From Elephas maximus indicus (lineage: Eukaryota > Chordata > Mammalia > Proboscidea > Elephantidae): a DNA stretch of 64,000 nt. This document shows positions 1-10,101 of this stretch, one piece after another (the stretch's first letter is position 1; each line of letters begins with the position of its first letter). The notes beneath the pieces were generated by a model. It searched no databases and was not told the DNA's origin. It saw only the letters and a program-made list of their open reading frames with translations. The stretch lies in contig NC_064830.1 of NCBI RefSeq assembly GCF_024166365.1, positions 89,830,968-89,894,967 of the forward strand, in the 5' to 3' direction. Position numbers and translations under genes: made by a program.

Positions 1-129
1 AGAAGAAAGGGCAGAGATATAACAAAGTGAAGCCACTCTGAAGACATAGCTTTAAAATCCATGTGAATTTGTATTCTGTTTCATAATATTATTAAAATTT
101 AAAAGAATATACAATCAAAAGTAAGTTTC

Positions 130-440
130 TCATGCTGAATGAAATAAACCAGTCATAAAAGGACAAATATTGTATGAGACCACTGTTATAAAAAAACAAG
201 AAAAGGTTTACGCACAGAAAAAAACATTCTTTGATAGTTACCACGGAAGGGAGGGGGAAGGAGGGTAAATTACTAAATAGATAGAAGACACGTGGTAATT
301 TTGGTGACGGGAAAGGCGAGACAGTATATGGGGGAAGTCAGCAAAACATGACAAAGGCAAAAGAAGACACCGAAAGGAACACAAGAACAAAGGGCAACTA
401 CAGCAGTTACTGTAACATAGACAATCGTGCTACAACAGTA
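130..440 (+). mobile_element. L1 3'-region remnant
   Basis: The stretch reads like the 3' part of a mammalian L1: a 'gaatgaaataaaccagtca' type string, then a purine-rich 'gaagggaggggg' tract and further A-rich sequence. No coding frame survives. It runs into the RTE fragment that follows. Boundaries are approximate. Confidence 0.55.
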
Positions 441-442
441 TT

Positions 443-762
443 AACTAAAATGTCTTGGAACAAGTACAACTAGAATGCTCATTTTAAGCAAGAACGGTGA
501 GACTGTGTCTCACATACTTTGCACATGTTATCATGAGGGATCAGTCCCTGGAGAAGGACATCATGCTTGGGAAAGTAGAAGGTCAGCGAAAAAGAGGAAG
601 ACCCTCAATGAGATGGATTGACACAGTGGCTGCAACAATGGGCTCAAGCATAGAAACAGTTGTGAGGATGGCGCAGGACCCGGCAGTGCTCTGTTCTGTA
701 GTACACAGGGACACTATGAGTTGGAACCAAATCGACAGCACCTAACAACAACACTTACGATA
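443..762 (+). mobile_element. RTE LINE, 5'-truncated 3' end
   Basis: The sequence matches the last part of the RTE copies at 47.6-51.5 kb. It encodes remnants of the ORF C-terminus (residues like RDQSLEKDIMLGKVEGQRKR) and ends in the RTE tail 'cacctaacaacaac'. The element is heavily 5'-truncated. An 82-codon frame at 497-745 is this C-terminal remnant, not an independent gene. Confidence 0.85.
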
Positions 763-1009
763 TGTGAACGTATCTGTATGTGTATTTATATAAAAAATAT
801 ACTGCAATTAAAAAAACTTATCTTCCTACTGTAGTGCCTTCCTCTCCCCAGAGCCAACCTCTGTTACCAGTTTTCTTTTGTATTTGTTCTGAGGTAATTT
901 AGGTACATAAAAACACCTATACCTTTTGTTTTTTATTTTCACAAATACTGTAGCAAAAGCACTGCTCACATTTTTTTTTTTCATTTACTGTGTCTTGCAG
1001 ATTGGTCAG

Positions 1010-1420
1010 CTTTAGCATATATACGTATGCCTTTTTTTTTTTTTTAATGGTTGCATAGTATTGCATTATATGGATGAAACTATTTAGCCAGTTGTCTGGT
1101 ATGGAAAATTAGTTTGTTCCCAGTCTTACTATAATAAACAGTGCATATTCTTAGAAATACTTACTTGAACACATATATGAGCCAATCTGGAGCTTTGGTG
1201 GCATAGTGGCTAAGAGTTCAAGTGCTAACCAAAAGGCAGCAGTTCAAATCCACCAGCCACTCTTTGGAAACCCTATGGGGCAGTTCTACTCTGTCCTGTA
1301 TGGTCGCGATGAGTCAGAAGCGACTCGACAGCACCTAACAACAACAGTGAGCCAGTCTATAAATTCTAGAAGTGGAATTGGTAATTCAAAGAGAAGACTA
1401 GTGTTTTAAACCAATTACTG
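1010..1420 (-). mobile_element. Old L1 3' region split by a SINE
   Basis: Read on the minus strand this resembles old L1 3' sequence; the plus strand shows 'attctagaagtggaattggt', a string typical of the reverse complement of L1 3' ends. It is interrupted by the SINE at 1189-1347. Family assignment is by eye. Confidence 0.5.
1189..1347 (+). mobile_element. AfroSINE, RTE-type tail
   Basis: A tRNA-derived head (A-box-like 'tggcatagtgg', B-box-like 'agttcaaatcc') is followed by the 'ggaaaccctatggggcag' body. The end 'gactcgacagcacctaaca' is identical in form to the end of the RTE LINEs. An 11-bp TSD flanks it: TGAGCCAATCT at 1178-1188 and TGAGCCAGTCT at 1348-1358. Confidence 0.92.
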
Positions 1421-1559
1421 ATTTAAATTAGGTAACATTTTTCACAAACCCTAAAAAAAGGTTGATATATCCAGAAAATACACTATGTGTTTTTTGTATC
1501 TTCAAGCTGTACCCAATTTTGAGAAGCATGGTCTTCAGGTCTTTCAGTTATTCAGATAA

Positions 1560-2046
1560 TGTGGTAGACAGAATAACAGACCCCAAAGGTGTCCTAATCT
1601 CTGAAACCTGTGAATATGTTACCTTACTTTGGTAAAAGAAACTTGGCAGATATGATTAAACTAAGGATACTGAGATACTGAGATAGGAAAACTATTCTGG
1701 ATTATCTGAGTGGATCCAGCATAATCACAAAGGTCATTGTAAGAGGGAGACAGGAAGGTCAGAGTCAGAGAAGATGTGATGACAGAAACAGCGGTAAGAC
1801 AGATAGTATTGCTGAAAGGGGACCACAAGCCAGGGAATGCAGGCAGCCTCTAGAGGCTGGATGAGGCAAGGAACAGGTTCTTTCCTAGAGCATCCAGAAA
1901 AACACAGCCCTGCCTACACCTTGATTTTAGTCCTCTGAGATCCATTTTTGAACTCTGACCTACAGAACTGTAAGATAACAGATTTGTCTTATTTTAATCC
2001 ACCAAGTATGGTAATTTGTTACAGCAGCATTAGGAATCCAATACAG
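1560..2046 (+). mobile_element. MLT1-like (ERVL-MaLR) solo LTR
   Basis: The segment follows the MLT1/MST layout: a start like 'gtggtagacagaataac', a mid-part 'gaccacaagccagggaatgc', and an end with 'ccaccaagtatggtaatttgttacagcagc' type sequence terminating in 'ccaatacag'. No internal retroviral sequence adjoins it. This is an ancient mammal-wide LTR. Confidence 0.7.
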
Positions 2047-2089
2047 GTAATGCTGTTGAGTAATTATTTCTGAACTTTGTCAAGTACTG

Positions 2090-2713
2090 TACTAGGTGTG
2101 TGGGTACTCTCCCAGCTCTGAAGATCTACCCAGACAGAGTGGGAGAAAAATGTAGAGCAAAATTCAAACTCACAAAGAAAGACCAGACTTACTGGTCTGA
2201 CAGAGACTGGAGAAAGCCCGATAGTATGGACCCCAGACACCTTTTTAACTCAGTACTAAAGTCATTCCTGAAGTTTACCCTTCAGCCAAAGAATAAAAAA
2301 AAAAACCAAAACTTGCTGTCAAGTCGATTCCAACTCATAGTGACCCTATAGGATAGAGCAGAATTGCCCCATAGTTTCCAAGGAGCACCTGGTGGGTTCA
2401 AACTGCCAACACTTTGGCTAGCAGCTGTAGCACTTAACCACTATGCCACAGGCCTATAAAACAAACACATGTAGTTCAATCATGTATATGAGACTAACTT
2501 GGCACACTAGCCCAAAAGCAAAGATGAGAAGGCAGGAAGGGACAGGAAAACTGGATGAAGGGAAACGGGGAACCCGAAGTCAAGAAGGGGAGAATGTTGA
2601 CACATCCCAGGTTAGCAACCAGTGTCACAAAACAATTTGTGTATTGTTTAATGAGAAACTAATTTTGCTCTGTAACCTTTCACCTAAAGCACAATTTAAA
2701 AAAAAAAAAAAAA
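2090..2713 (+). mobile_element. L1 3' UTR (lineage-specific type)
   Basis: It shares strings such as 'agaccagacttactggtctgac' with the L1 end at 49418-50114 and ends in an A-run at 2698-2713 after 'cacctaaagcacaattt', the same terminal motif seen inverted at 35.85 and 38.86 kb. A minus-strand SINE (2290-2452) lies inside it. No open reading frame of note. Confidence 0.75.
2290..2452 (-). mobile_element. AfroSINE (minus)
   Basis: Reverse-complement AfroSINE: plus-strand order is A-run, 'gtcaagtcgattcc', 'gaccctataggatagagc', 'ccaaggagcacctggtggg', then the tRNA-like head reversed ('cttaaccactatgcc'). It is inserted within the L1 3' UTR. Confidence 0.9.
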
Positions 2714-2739
2714 GGTCTAAAAGAGAAGCCTGTTCCAAA

Positions 2740-3055
2740 GATACTCTGCTGAGTGAAAAAGCCTTACACAAGAGAATACACATTGTATGATTCCAATTAT
2801 TTGAAGTTTTATAACAGGCAAAATATAGTGGGGACAAATGAGGACAGTAGTTGTCTCTGGTGGGGTAGGAGTGGAAATTAACTGGGAAGGGACATGAGGG
2901 GGCTTTCCAGAATGATGGTAATGTTCTGTATCTTGATAGAGGTTTTGATTACACAAGTGTATGCATTTGTCAACACTCAAATATACACTTAAGATTTGTG
3001 CATTTTATTTTCTCTGATGTTTATCTCAATATAAAATTATGTAAAGCAATACTGA
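2740..3055 (+). mobile_element. Older L1 3' region
   Basis: L1-like strings are visible ('cattgtatgattccaatta', 'gatagaggttttgattacac', 'atttatctcaatataaaatt'-type end). It directly follows the A-tail of the L1 end at 2713. Confidence 0.6.
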
Positions 3056-3078
3056 GCTCTAGTTAATGACATGTGAGA

Positions 3079-3428
3079 GGTAGTGGTGGTTCAGTAGTAG
3101 AACTCTTGCTTTCCCTGAGGGAGACCCAAGTTCAATTCCTGGCCAGTACACTTCACGCGCAGTCAACCGCCCATCTGTCACTGGAGGCTTGTGTGTTGCT
3201 GTGACACTGAACAGGTGTCAGTGGAGCTTCCAGACTAAGACGGACTAGGAAGAAAGACCTGGTGATCTACTTCGGAAAATCAGCCGTTGAAAACGCTCTG
3301 GATCACACTGGTTGGCTCTGCAACCGATGGTGGAATGGCTCCAGGCCAGGCAGCGTTTCCTTCCGTTGTGCATGGGGCCCCCATGAGTCGGGGCGGAGCG
3401 GGGAGGGAGACTACATACACAGCAGCTA
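3079..3428 (+). mobile_element. tRNA-Gly-headed SINE with RTE-derived body
   Basis: Positions 3083-3150 resemble a tRNA-Gly gene: an A-box-like 'tggttcagtag', B-box-like 'agttcaattcc' and acceptor-side 'ggccagtaca'. The body (about 3186-3300) matches the 5' region of the RTE LINE at 47630-47790, sharing 'ggcttgtgtgttgctgtga' and 'ccagactaagac'. The end carries the 'gtgcatggggcccccatgag' tail type. The head differs from that of the other SINEs here, which are tRNA-Asn-like. A functional tRNA gene is unlikely because the stems are degenerate. Confidence 0.75.
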
Positions 3429-3429
3429 C

Positions 3430-3672
3430 TAACAGGTTGATGATATGTTTGCTGAAGTGTTTAGGGGTGAAGTGTACTGATATCTGCAATTTCTTTGAAA
3501 TGTACCAGGAAATGACATGGACTGATGGACTGATAGAGGGACGGATAGATGGATAGTTATGTGATAAACCAAATATAATAAAAATGTTAATTATGGAATC
3601 TAGGTGATGAGTATATGAGTGTTCAGTGTAAAATTCATTTAACTTTACTGTATGTTTGAGAACTTTTTTTTT
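3430..3672 (+). mobile_element. L1 3'-end remnant
   Basis: L1-like 3' terminal sequence with 'ggatagttatgtgataaa', 'ggaatctaggtgatgagta' and 'ttaactttactgtatgtttg'. Boundaries are approximate and no coding remains. Confidence 0.5.
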
Positions 3673-3790
3673 CTCTATCACTTTCAGATATTCCATTTCT
3701 TTATCTCCCTGTGCTACATTTTGGATGGTTTCCTCAGATCTAGTTTCCAGTTTAGCATTTTTTGCTATTTAACTCATCTATGTTATTTTG

Positions 3791-3950
3791 GGGAAACCCT
3801 GGTGGCATCATGGTTAAGTGCTATGGCTGCTAACCAAAAGGTCAGCAGTTCGAATCTACCAGGGGCTCCTTGGAAACTCTATGCGGCAGTTTTACTCTGT
3901 CCTATGGGGTCACTATGAGTTGCAACTGACTCAACAGCAATGGATTTTTA
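3791..3950 (+). mobile_element. AfroSINE, first of a tandem pair
   Basis: Complete AfroSINE from 'gggaaaccctggtggc' to 'caacagcaatgg'. The target string TTATTTT(T)G occurs just before it, between it and the next SINE, and after the second SINE. Confidence 0.92.
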
Positions 3951-3960
3951 TGTTATTTTT

Positions 3961-4117
3961 GGAATCCCTGGTGGCATAGTGGTTAAGTGCTACGGCTGCT
4001 AACCAGAAGGTCAGCAGTTCAAATCCACCATGCACTCCTTGGCAACTCTGGGGCAGTTCTACTCTGTCCTGTAGGGTCGCTATGAGTTAGAATCGACTTC
4101 ACGGCAGCGGGTTTGGT
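3961..4117 (+). mobile_element. AfroSINE, second of a tandem pair
   Basis: A second AfroSINE in the same orientation starts ten bases after the first ends. Head, body and tail are all present. The TSD-like strings at 3952-3960 and 4118-4126 (ttatttttg) flank it exactly. Confidence 0.92.
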
Positions 4118-4497
4118 TTATTTTTGCATTCTCAGATTAACGTGTTCAGGTCTTTCTATGGCTTTAATCATTTTAAACATTTTGTAATCTAGTGTTGGTT
4201 TTTCTCTTGTTGTCTGCTGCTGGTGCACACTCATAGTGGTTTATATCTGCCTATCTTCAGCAGGTGTTATTTTTTTCTGTGGGAGTCCTATATACATTCT
4301 GAGTTTTGAAAATGCCCCTACAGAGATTTTTGCTTCTGTGAGGTTACAGGAGTTTCATGGGTCCTAGACCAATTTTTATGTTAATTTATTGACTTGGGAT
4401 TCAGTCATAGGTAGAAACATAGATTTTCACATTAGTTCAGTTTCTAGAAGTCCACATTCTTACTTTATATATGTTGATATCCTAAATCTAAAGTATG

Positions 4498-4609
4498 ATC
4501 AGCAGGTTGAATCTATCAGCCACTCCTTGGAAACCCTATGGGGCAATTCTCTGTCCTATAGGGTCACTACGCCTGAGAATCGACCTGATAACACACAACA
4601 ACAACAACA
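4498..4609 (+). mobile_element. 5'-truncated AfroSINE with CAA tail
   Basis: Only the B-box side and body remain ('agcaggttgaatctatcagc'). The tail is 'gataacacacaacaacaaca', an RTE-like CAA repeat. AAAGTATG (4490-4497) is repeated as AAAGTATA (4610-4617). Confidence 0.85.
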
Positions 4610-4654
4610 AAGTATAGTTGAGTACCTGTTCCTTGGGGACCAGAGGGACATTCT

Positions 4655-5450
4655 ATTTTTTTTATAACAACAGTTTTATTGACATATAATTCATTTACCA
4701 TAAAATTTACCCTTTTAAAATGTACAATTCATTGGATTTTAGGATAGTCACAGTGTCGTGGACCCATCACCACTATTAAATTCCAGAACATTTTCATCAT
4801 CCACACCCATTAGCAGTTGCTCCCCATTCCTCCCTCCCCCTCGTCCCTGGCAATCACAGATCTATTCTCCACCCTTATGGTGTGACTTGTTCTGGATTAT
4901 TTCATATAAATGGAGTCTTTTGTGTCTTGCTTCTTTCATAATGCTTTTAAGATACATCCATGTTGTAGCATGTATCAATACTACATTCCTTTTTACAGAT
5001 GAGTAATATTCCATTGTATGGATATACCACATTTTGTTTATCCATTCATCAACTGATGAACATTTGGGTTGTTTCTACTTTTTGGCTATTATGAATAATG
5101 CTTCTATGATAATTTGTGTATAAGGTTTTGCGTGGACACGTTTCAATTCTCTTCAGTATGTACCTACAAATGGAATTGCTGGGTCATATGCTACTCTGTT
5201 TGACTTTTTGAGGAACTACCAAATGGCTTACCAAAGCGGTGGTACCATTTTATATTACACTAGCAATTTATGAGGCTTCCAGTTTCTTCGCATCCTCTTC
5301 ATCACTTGTTATTTTCCTTTTTTGTTTTTAAATTATAGCCATCCTGGGTGGTGTGAAATGACATCTCACTGAAGCTTTGATTTGCATTTCCCTGATGGCT
5401 AATGATGTTGAACATCTTATGGTTTGGTTATTTGGCCATTTGTATATGTT
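4655..5450 (-). mobile_element. L1 3' region (minus)
   Basis: Plus-strand strings such as 'tttattgacatataattcat', 'ccatcaccactattaaattc' and 'tggaattgctgggtcatatg' are the reverse complement of a typical L1 3' end. No frame is preserved. Confidence 0.8.
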
Positions 5451-5452
5451 CT

Positions 5453-5650
5453 TTGGAGTCCCAGGGTGGTACATACCAGGCAGCTAACCAAAAGCTTGGA
5501 TGTTCAAGTCCACCTAGAGGCACCTAGGAAGAAAGGCCTGGTGACCTACTTCCAAAAAATCAGCCATTAAAAACCCTAGAGAGTACAGTTCAACTCTGAC
5601 ACACATGGGGTCACCATGAGTTGGAATCAACTCAATGGCAGCTGGTTTAA
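5453..5650 (+). mobile_element. AfroSINE variant with RTE-like body
   Basis: The head is AfroSINE-like. The middle, 'ggaagaaaggcctggtgac', resembles the RTE 5' region and the tRNA-Gly-headed SINE at 3.1-3.4 kb rather than the common body. It ends 'ggaatcaactcaatggcagc'. The same variant occurs at 45392-45600. Confidence 0.8.
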
Positions 5651-5922
5651 GGAGAAGCAGTATTTCCAAATTTCCAACAGATATAATTTTTTGGTATTTG
5701 GGAAAGTGAAATTGGAATACCTGAAATCACGTTATTCTTAAAACACAACATTCTTCATACTCTTCACTCATTATTTAGTATGTCTAAAAATCTGCTTAAT
5801 AAATAATAAATACTAAGTCGAGTAGTATTTACAACAGCTGTAGAAAATATTCAAACACTGGAAAACACCAGTGAACATTATTAGGTAGTAGTTGAATAAC
5901 ATTTGGATCTCCTACCAAGGTT
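5651..5922. other. Unassigned A/T-rich gap
   Basis: A/T-rich sequence without a recognisable coding frame or repeat. Confidence 0.5.
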
Positions 5923-6083
5923 GGAGCCCTGGTGGCACAGTGGTTAAGAGCTTGACTGCTAACCAAAAGGTCAGCAGTTCGAATCCACCAGCTGCTCCTT
6001 GGAAACGCTATGGGGCAGTTCTAGTCTGTCCTATAGGATACCTATGAGTCAGAATCAACTGGAAAGCAACGGGTTTGTTTTTA
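5923..6083 (+). mobile_element. AfroSINE, near full length
   Basis: A clean copy: 'ggagccctggtggcacag', a tRNA-Asn-like core 'ctgctaaccaaaaggtcagc', 'agttcgaatccacc', 'tatggggcag' and a tail ending 'gcaacgggtttg'. It is a good local reference for the family. Confidence 0.95.
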
Positions 6084-6529
6084 TGAAGATTAACCACACT
6101 ACATAGAATCTGTCAAAATTGCTAAATTAAAAACATTTTACTTCCAAAAGATGTTATTTCTTGAAAACCATTGATAGGATTTGTTCAAAGTATTCTGTGA
6201 ATATAATATTTATTTGCAAGAATGACTCACTGTTAGCAGCAGATAGGGCCAGGAACAGACGCTCATCATACGGCAACAGCTACGAGCAAGACTGCCTCTT
6301 CATGATGTGGCCACTTCTCTTCTAGTGTTCCTCTCCTTTTCCAGAAATCTTAACATTATTCTTTAAATCATGACTGATTGTTCTTGGGATTTGGAAAAAG
6401 ACAAAATTTCCAAGAAATGCTGGGAAGGAATTCCCACATGGAAACACCAGGAAGAACCACGAGTATACCAGGAAGGCTAGGAGAGTGTGGGACATGAAAG
6501 CTAAATTAGAAGAGAATTTAAGGAGTAGA
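6084..6529. other. Unassigned intergenic sequence
   Basis: No recognisable gene, RNA or repeat; moderately A/T-rich. Confidence 0.5.
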
Positions 6530-7945
6530 AAAGCTTAAGTATGTAAGATAAAACCTGAAGTATTCAGCAATTCCACTGCTAGGAATATATCCAAGGGACT
6601 TGAGAGCATTGACACAAAGAGACATATGTCCATCAATATTCACTGCAGCACCATTCACAATAGCGCAAAGGTGGAAACAACCTAAATGCCCATCAATGAA
6701 TAAATGGATAAACAAAATGAGGTACATACATACAATGGAATATTACTTAGCCAGAAAGAGAAATGGAGTCCTGATACATGGTACAACATGGAAGGACCTT
6801 GAAGACATTATGCTGAGGGATAAGTCAATCACAAAAGGATGAATACTATGTGACCTCACTTATATAAAAAGACAAGAACAGGCAAAGGAATAGAAACCAA
6901 AGTTTATTAGTGGTTACCAAGGGCAGGGGGGAGAGAGAAAAGGGAGATTATTGCTTATGGAGCACTGAGTTTTGGTTTACAGCGATGGAAAATTTGCATT
7001 CATTAAGGGTAAGGGTTGCACAGCCAATTAATGTAATTGCTGTCAATAAGTTATACATCTGTAAAATGGTGAACTGGCAAAAGTTTCACAATAGATCTAT
7101 TTATGATAACAACAAAAAGAGCAGCTGCTGAGGCTGCTTATGTGCAGCCAAGATACTGCATGGGATTTGGTTTCTCGGTTTGGAGGTTTAGGGTTATGAT
7201 TTCATGGGACATCTCAGTTAATTGACCTAATATGATGTTTAGTGCTTTTGTTCAATCTCCCACTTAGTTGTATAGTGCCTGGGGTCTTAAAAACTTGCAG
7301 GTGACCATCCAAGGCACAATTGGTCTCTATTTGCCTGGAACAACAAAGGAAGAAGGAGTCAGTAATAGGAGGAGGAAATGGAATGCGTGGCTGATTGCCT
7401 CCATGAACGACTGCCTCCTTTGCCATGAGACCAGAACTGGATGGTGCCTGGCTACCATTACTCAACATTTTGATTGAAGATTCTGTAGAAGAATCCAGAT
7501 CAAAAGGATGAAAAATTTAGAGCAGAATTTCAAATTCTCATGGAACCTAGACTCTCTGGAGCCATAGAGGCTAGATGAACCCTTGAAACTATTTCCCTGA
7601 GATAATCTTTAAACCTTAAACCAAAAATATCCCCTGAAGTCTTCTTTAAACCAAACAACAATTTAGCTTAATTAGTAAAGAATGTCTGCCTTGAGCATTG
7701 TGCTCTCTTAAAGAACTATCTGTATGAGATCAAATTGACAACAGCAACACAAAAGAGTAGATAAGAAGCTTAGGAAGCAGTGAATTTGTCAAGGGGGGAG
7801 GAACAACCCAGAAAAGTAGGATGAGAATTGCTGCACAACTTAAAGAATGTCATCAGTGTCACTGAACTGAATGTGTGGAAATTGTTGAATTGATAAATGT
7901 TCTGCTGTGCATATTCTCAACAATAACAAAAATTATTTTAAGAAA
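6530..7945 (+). mobile_element. L1, ORF2 end plus 3' UTR
   Basis: 6530-7120 carries an L1 ORF2 3' part and downstream strings ('aatggataaacaaaatgagg', 'tacaatggaatattacttag'). 7140-7945 matches the L1 3' UTR type seen at 41.07-42.32 kb ('accatccaaggcacaattgg', 'gattgcctccatgaacgac'). Frames of 69-84 codons here are interrupted and not genes. Confidence 0.75.
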
Positions 7946-8009
7946 ACACAACTGAAGTATCCATTCATTAGCTAAGTCATCAGACATCTTAAAGGGCAGT
8001 TTTAGTGGA

Positions 8010-8154
8010 GTGGTACATTATACAGCAGCTGACTGGAGTCAGACCTGGCTTAAAATTCTGGCCTTTATAATTACCAGATATGTGATCCTGGACAAATTAT
8101 TTAACATCACCGAGCCTCAGTTTTCTCATCTTCTAATGGAAACAATACCTACTG
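8010..8154 (+). mobile_element. MIR SINE
   Basis: Typical MIR core: 'atgtgatcctggacaaatta' followed by 'gagcctcagttttctcatct' and 'aatacctactgtgg'. A younger AfroSINE follows immediately. Confidence 0.8.
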
Positions 8155-8166
8155 TGGGGTCTGGAA

Positions 8167-8369
8167 GGAGCCCTAGTGCACAGTGGTTAAGTGCTCAACT
8201 GCTAGCCAAAAGGTCAGTGGTTCGAATCCACCAGCAGCTCCGTGGGAGAAAGATGTGGCAGTCTGCTTCTATAAAGATTACAGGCTTGGAAACCCTATGA
8301 GGCAGTTCTGCTCTGTCCTATAGGGTCACTATGAGTCGGAATTAGACTTAAAGGCAGTGAGTTTATGGG
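8167..8369 (+). mobile_element. AfroSINE, long form
   Basis: The long form has an extra middle block ('gtgggagaaagatgtggcag', 'taaagattacaggcttgg') between head and tail. A perfect 12-bp TSD, TGGGGTCTGGAA, lies at 8155-8166 and 8370-8381. Confidence 0.95.
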
Positions 8370-8381
8370 TGGGGTCTGGAA

Positions 8382-8849
8382 TTTGAGTTCTCCCTTGTTA
8401 CAACCTCATGAGTTAATCTGTTAGTGTTTCATGGATGCTGGCTCCATGATTAAGAGGAGACTCCTTGGTCAGAGACAAAGGACCTTATTACTCATGGTAC
8501 AGCAAGCAGCATGAGCATCATGTATTCATTGGTTTCTTTTCCCCCTTGAGTTCCAAAGAGGTGACATGGAGGGGCCCAGATGGAGGCTAGGCACACAGTG
8601 AGTTGTGTTTTAGGAGAACACAGAGCACAGGGAACCTGCTGTTTTATAGCAGACGATAAGCAAGCTGCTCTTTGTCCCAAATGGAGCCATGACATCATTC
8701 CTCAAGGTTGCTTGCTGCAAATACAACAATGAGAAATAGCCTGGATTAAGAGTGGTCAGAGCCTTGCATTTTTGGCATACTCAATAACATGAAAAACCCA
8801 TGGAGGAGTATCTCCCAGTATCTACTCTATAGGGTTCTTGTAAGTTAGA
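8382..8849. other. Unassigned intergenic sequence
   Basis: No gene or family recognised. A 68-codon minus-strand frame at 8492-8698 has no recognisable domain. Confidence 0.5.
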
Positions 8850-9275
8850 TTGGATACATGGATGAACCTTGAAAACATTATGCTAAATGAAGTAAACTAG
8901 ACAAAAAAGGACAAATGCACGATCCCATTTATATGAAATATCAATAGGCAAATGCAGAACATCTAGACATATTAGTGGTTACCGTGGGACTTGAGAGCAG
9001 TGATGACACGAACAGACATATATACACTAACCTTCACTGCAGTATTATTCACAATAGCCAACATCTAGACAGATTAGTCGTTACTATGAGCTGGGGGCAG
9101 GGGCAGAGAGGGTACAGAGTTCCTGTTTGGGGTAATGAAAAATTTTTGGAAACAAACAGTGGTGATGGTCACACAACACTGTGAATATAATTAATGTCAT
9201 TGAATTTTACACTCAAAAATGGTTAACATGGTAAATTTTGTTAAATATATTCAACCACAATAAAATTTTTTTTTT
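8850..9275 (+). mobile_element. L1 3' region
   Basis: L1 3' strings: 'ccttgaaaacattatgctaa', 'aaaggacaaatgcacgatcc', and the end 'ccacaataaaattt' followed by T/A runs. The terminal part resembles 56.2-56.9 kb. Confidence 0.75.
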
Positions 9276-9359
9276 AATTTAGATTAGAACGTATATAAAG
9301 TGCTTAACACATTACCTATCATATCATAAATGTTCAATAAAGGGTGGGCTGTTAATAAT

Positions 9360-9524
9360 GGAGCCCTGGTGGCGCAGAGGTTAAAAACTCACCTCCTAAC
9401 CAAAAAATCGGCAGTTCGAATCCACCAGCCGCTCCTTGGAAGCCCTATGGAGCAGTTCTACTCTGTCCTATAGGATCGCTATGATTTGGAATCAACTCGA
9501 CAGCAATGGGCTTTTTTTTTTTTA
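9360..9524 (+). mobile_element. AfroSINE
   Basis: Full-length short form from 'ggagccctggtggcgcag' to 'cgacagcaatgggc' and a T-run. Part of a cluster of three same-strand SINEs between 9.36 and 10.1 kb. Confidence 0.93.
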
Positions 9525-9547
9525 AATACTGCAGTAGGCCAAACAAA

Positions 9548-9749
9548 AGGAGTCCTGGTGGCACAATGTTTAAGTGTTTGGCTGCTAACCAAAAGGTTGG
9601 TTATTCAAACCCACCAGCAGTTTTGTGGGAGAAAAGACCTGGCAATCTGCCTACATAAAGATTACAGCCTAGGAAACCCTGTGGGGCAGTTCTACTCTGT
9701 CCTATGGGGTCACTATGAGTTAGAATCTATTCGATGGCACACAACAACA
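9548..9749 (+). mobile_element. AfroSINE, long form, CAA tail
   Basis: Long form with the 'gtgggagaaaagacctggca' block and an RTE-like tail 'ggcacacaacaaca'. TSD GGCCAAACAAA at 9537-9547 and GGCCAAATAAA at 9750-9760. Confidence 0.95.
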
Positions 9750-9942
9750 GGCCAAATAAACAGATGGAGAAGTGGGTATGGTGAATGTAGGATACTCCTT
9801 CAAGAAGTGTAGCTGAAAATAGGAGATAGGGACAGATACCAGTGGGAAAGTTATTTTTTTGTTGTTTTTAAAGACAGAGTTTAGCATGTTTAGAGGCTGG
9901 GGTGTGTGTGTCTGGTATAAAAGGGGGACTCTGAGATTATTA

Positions 9943-10101
9943 CAGAAACCCTGATGGTGTAGTGGTTAAGTGCTGTGGCTACTAACCAAAAGGTTGGCAG
10001 TTTGGATCCACCAGGGGCTCCTTGGAAACTCTATGGGGCAGTTCTACTCTGTTCTATAGGGTTGCTACAAGTTGGAATCAACTCGATGACAACAGGTTTG
10101 G
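9943..10101 (+). mobile_element. AfroSINE
   Basis: Short-form copy with head 'aaccctgatggtgtagtgg' and tail 'actcgatgacaacaggtttg'. No certain TSD. Confidence 0.92.

Noticed and set aside
3083-3150. A possible functional tRNA-Gly gene
   Set aside because: Stems are mismatched, the A and B boxes are diverged, and the sequence continues into a SINE body.
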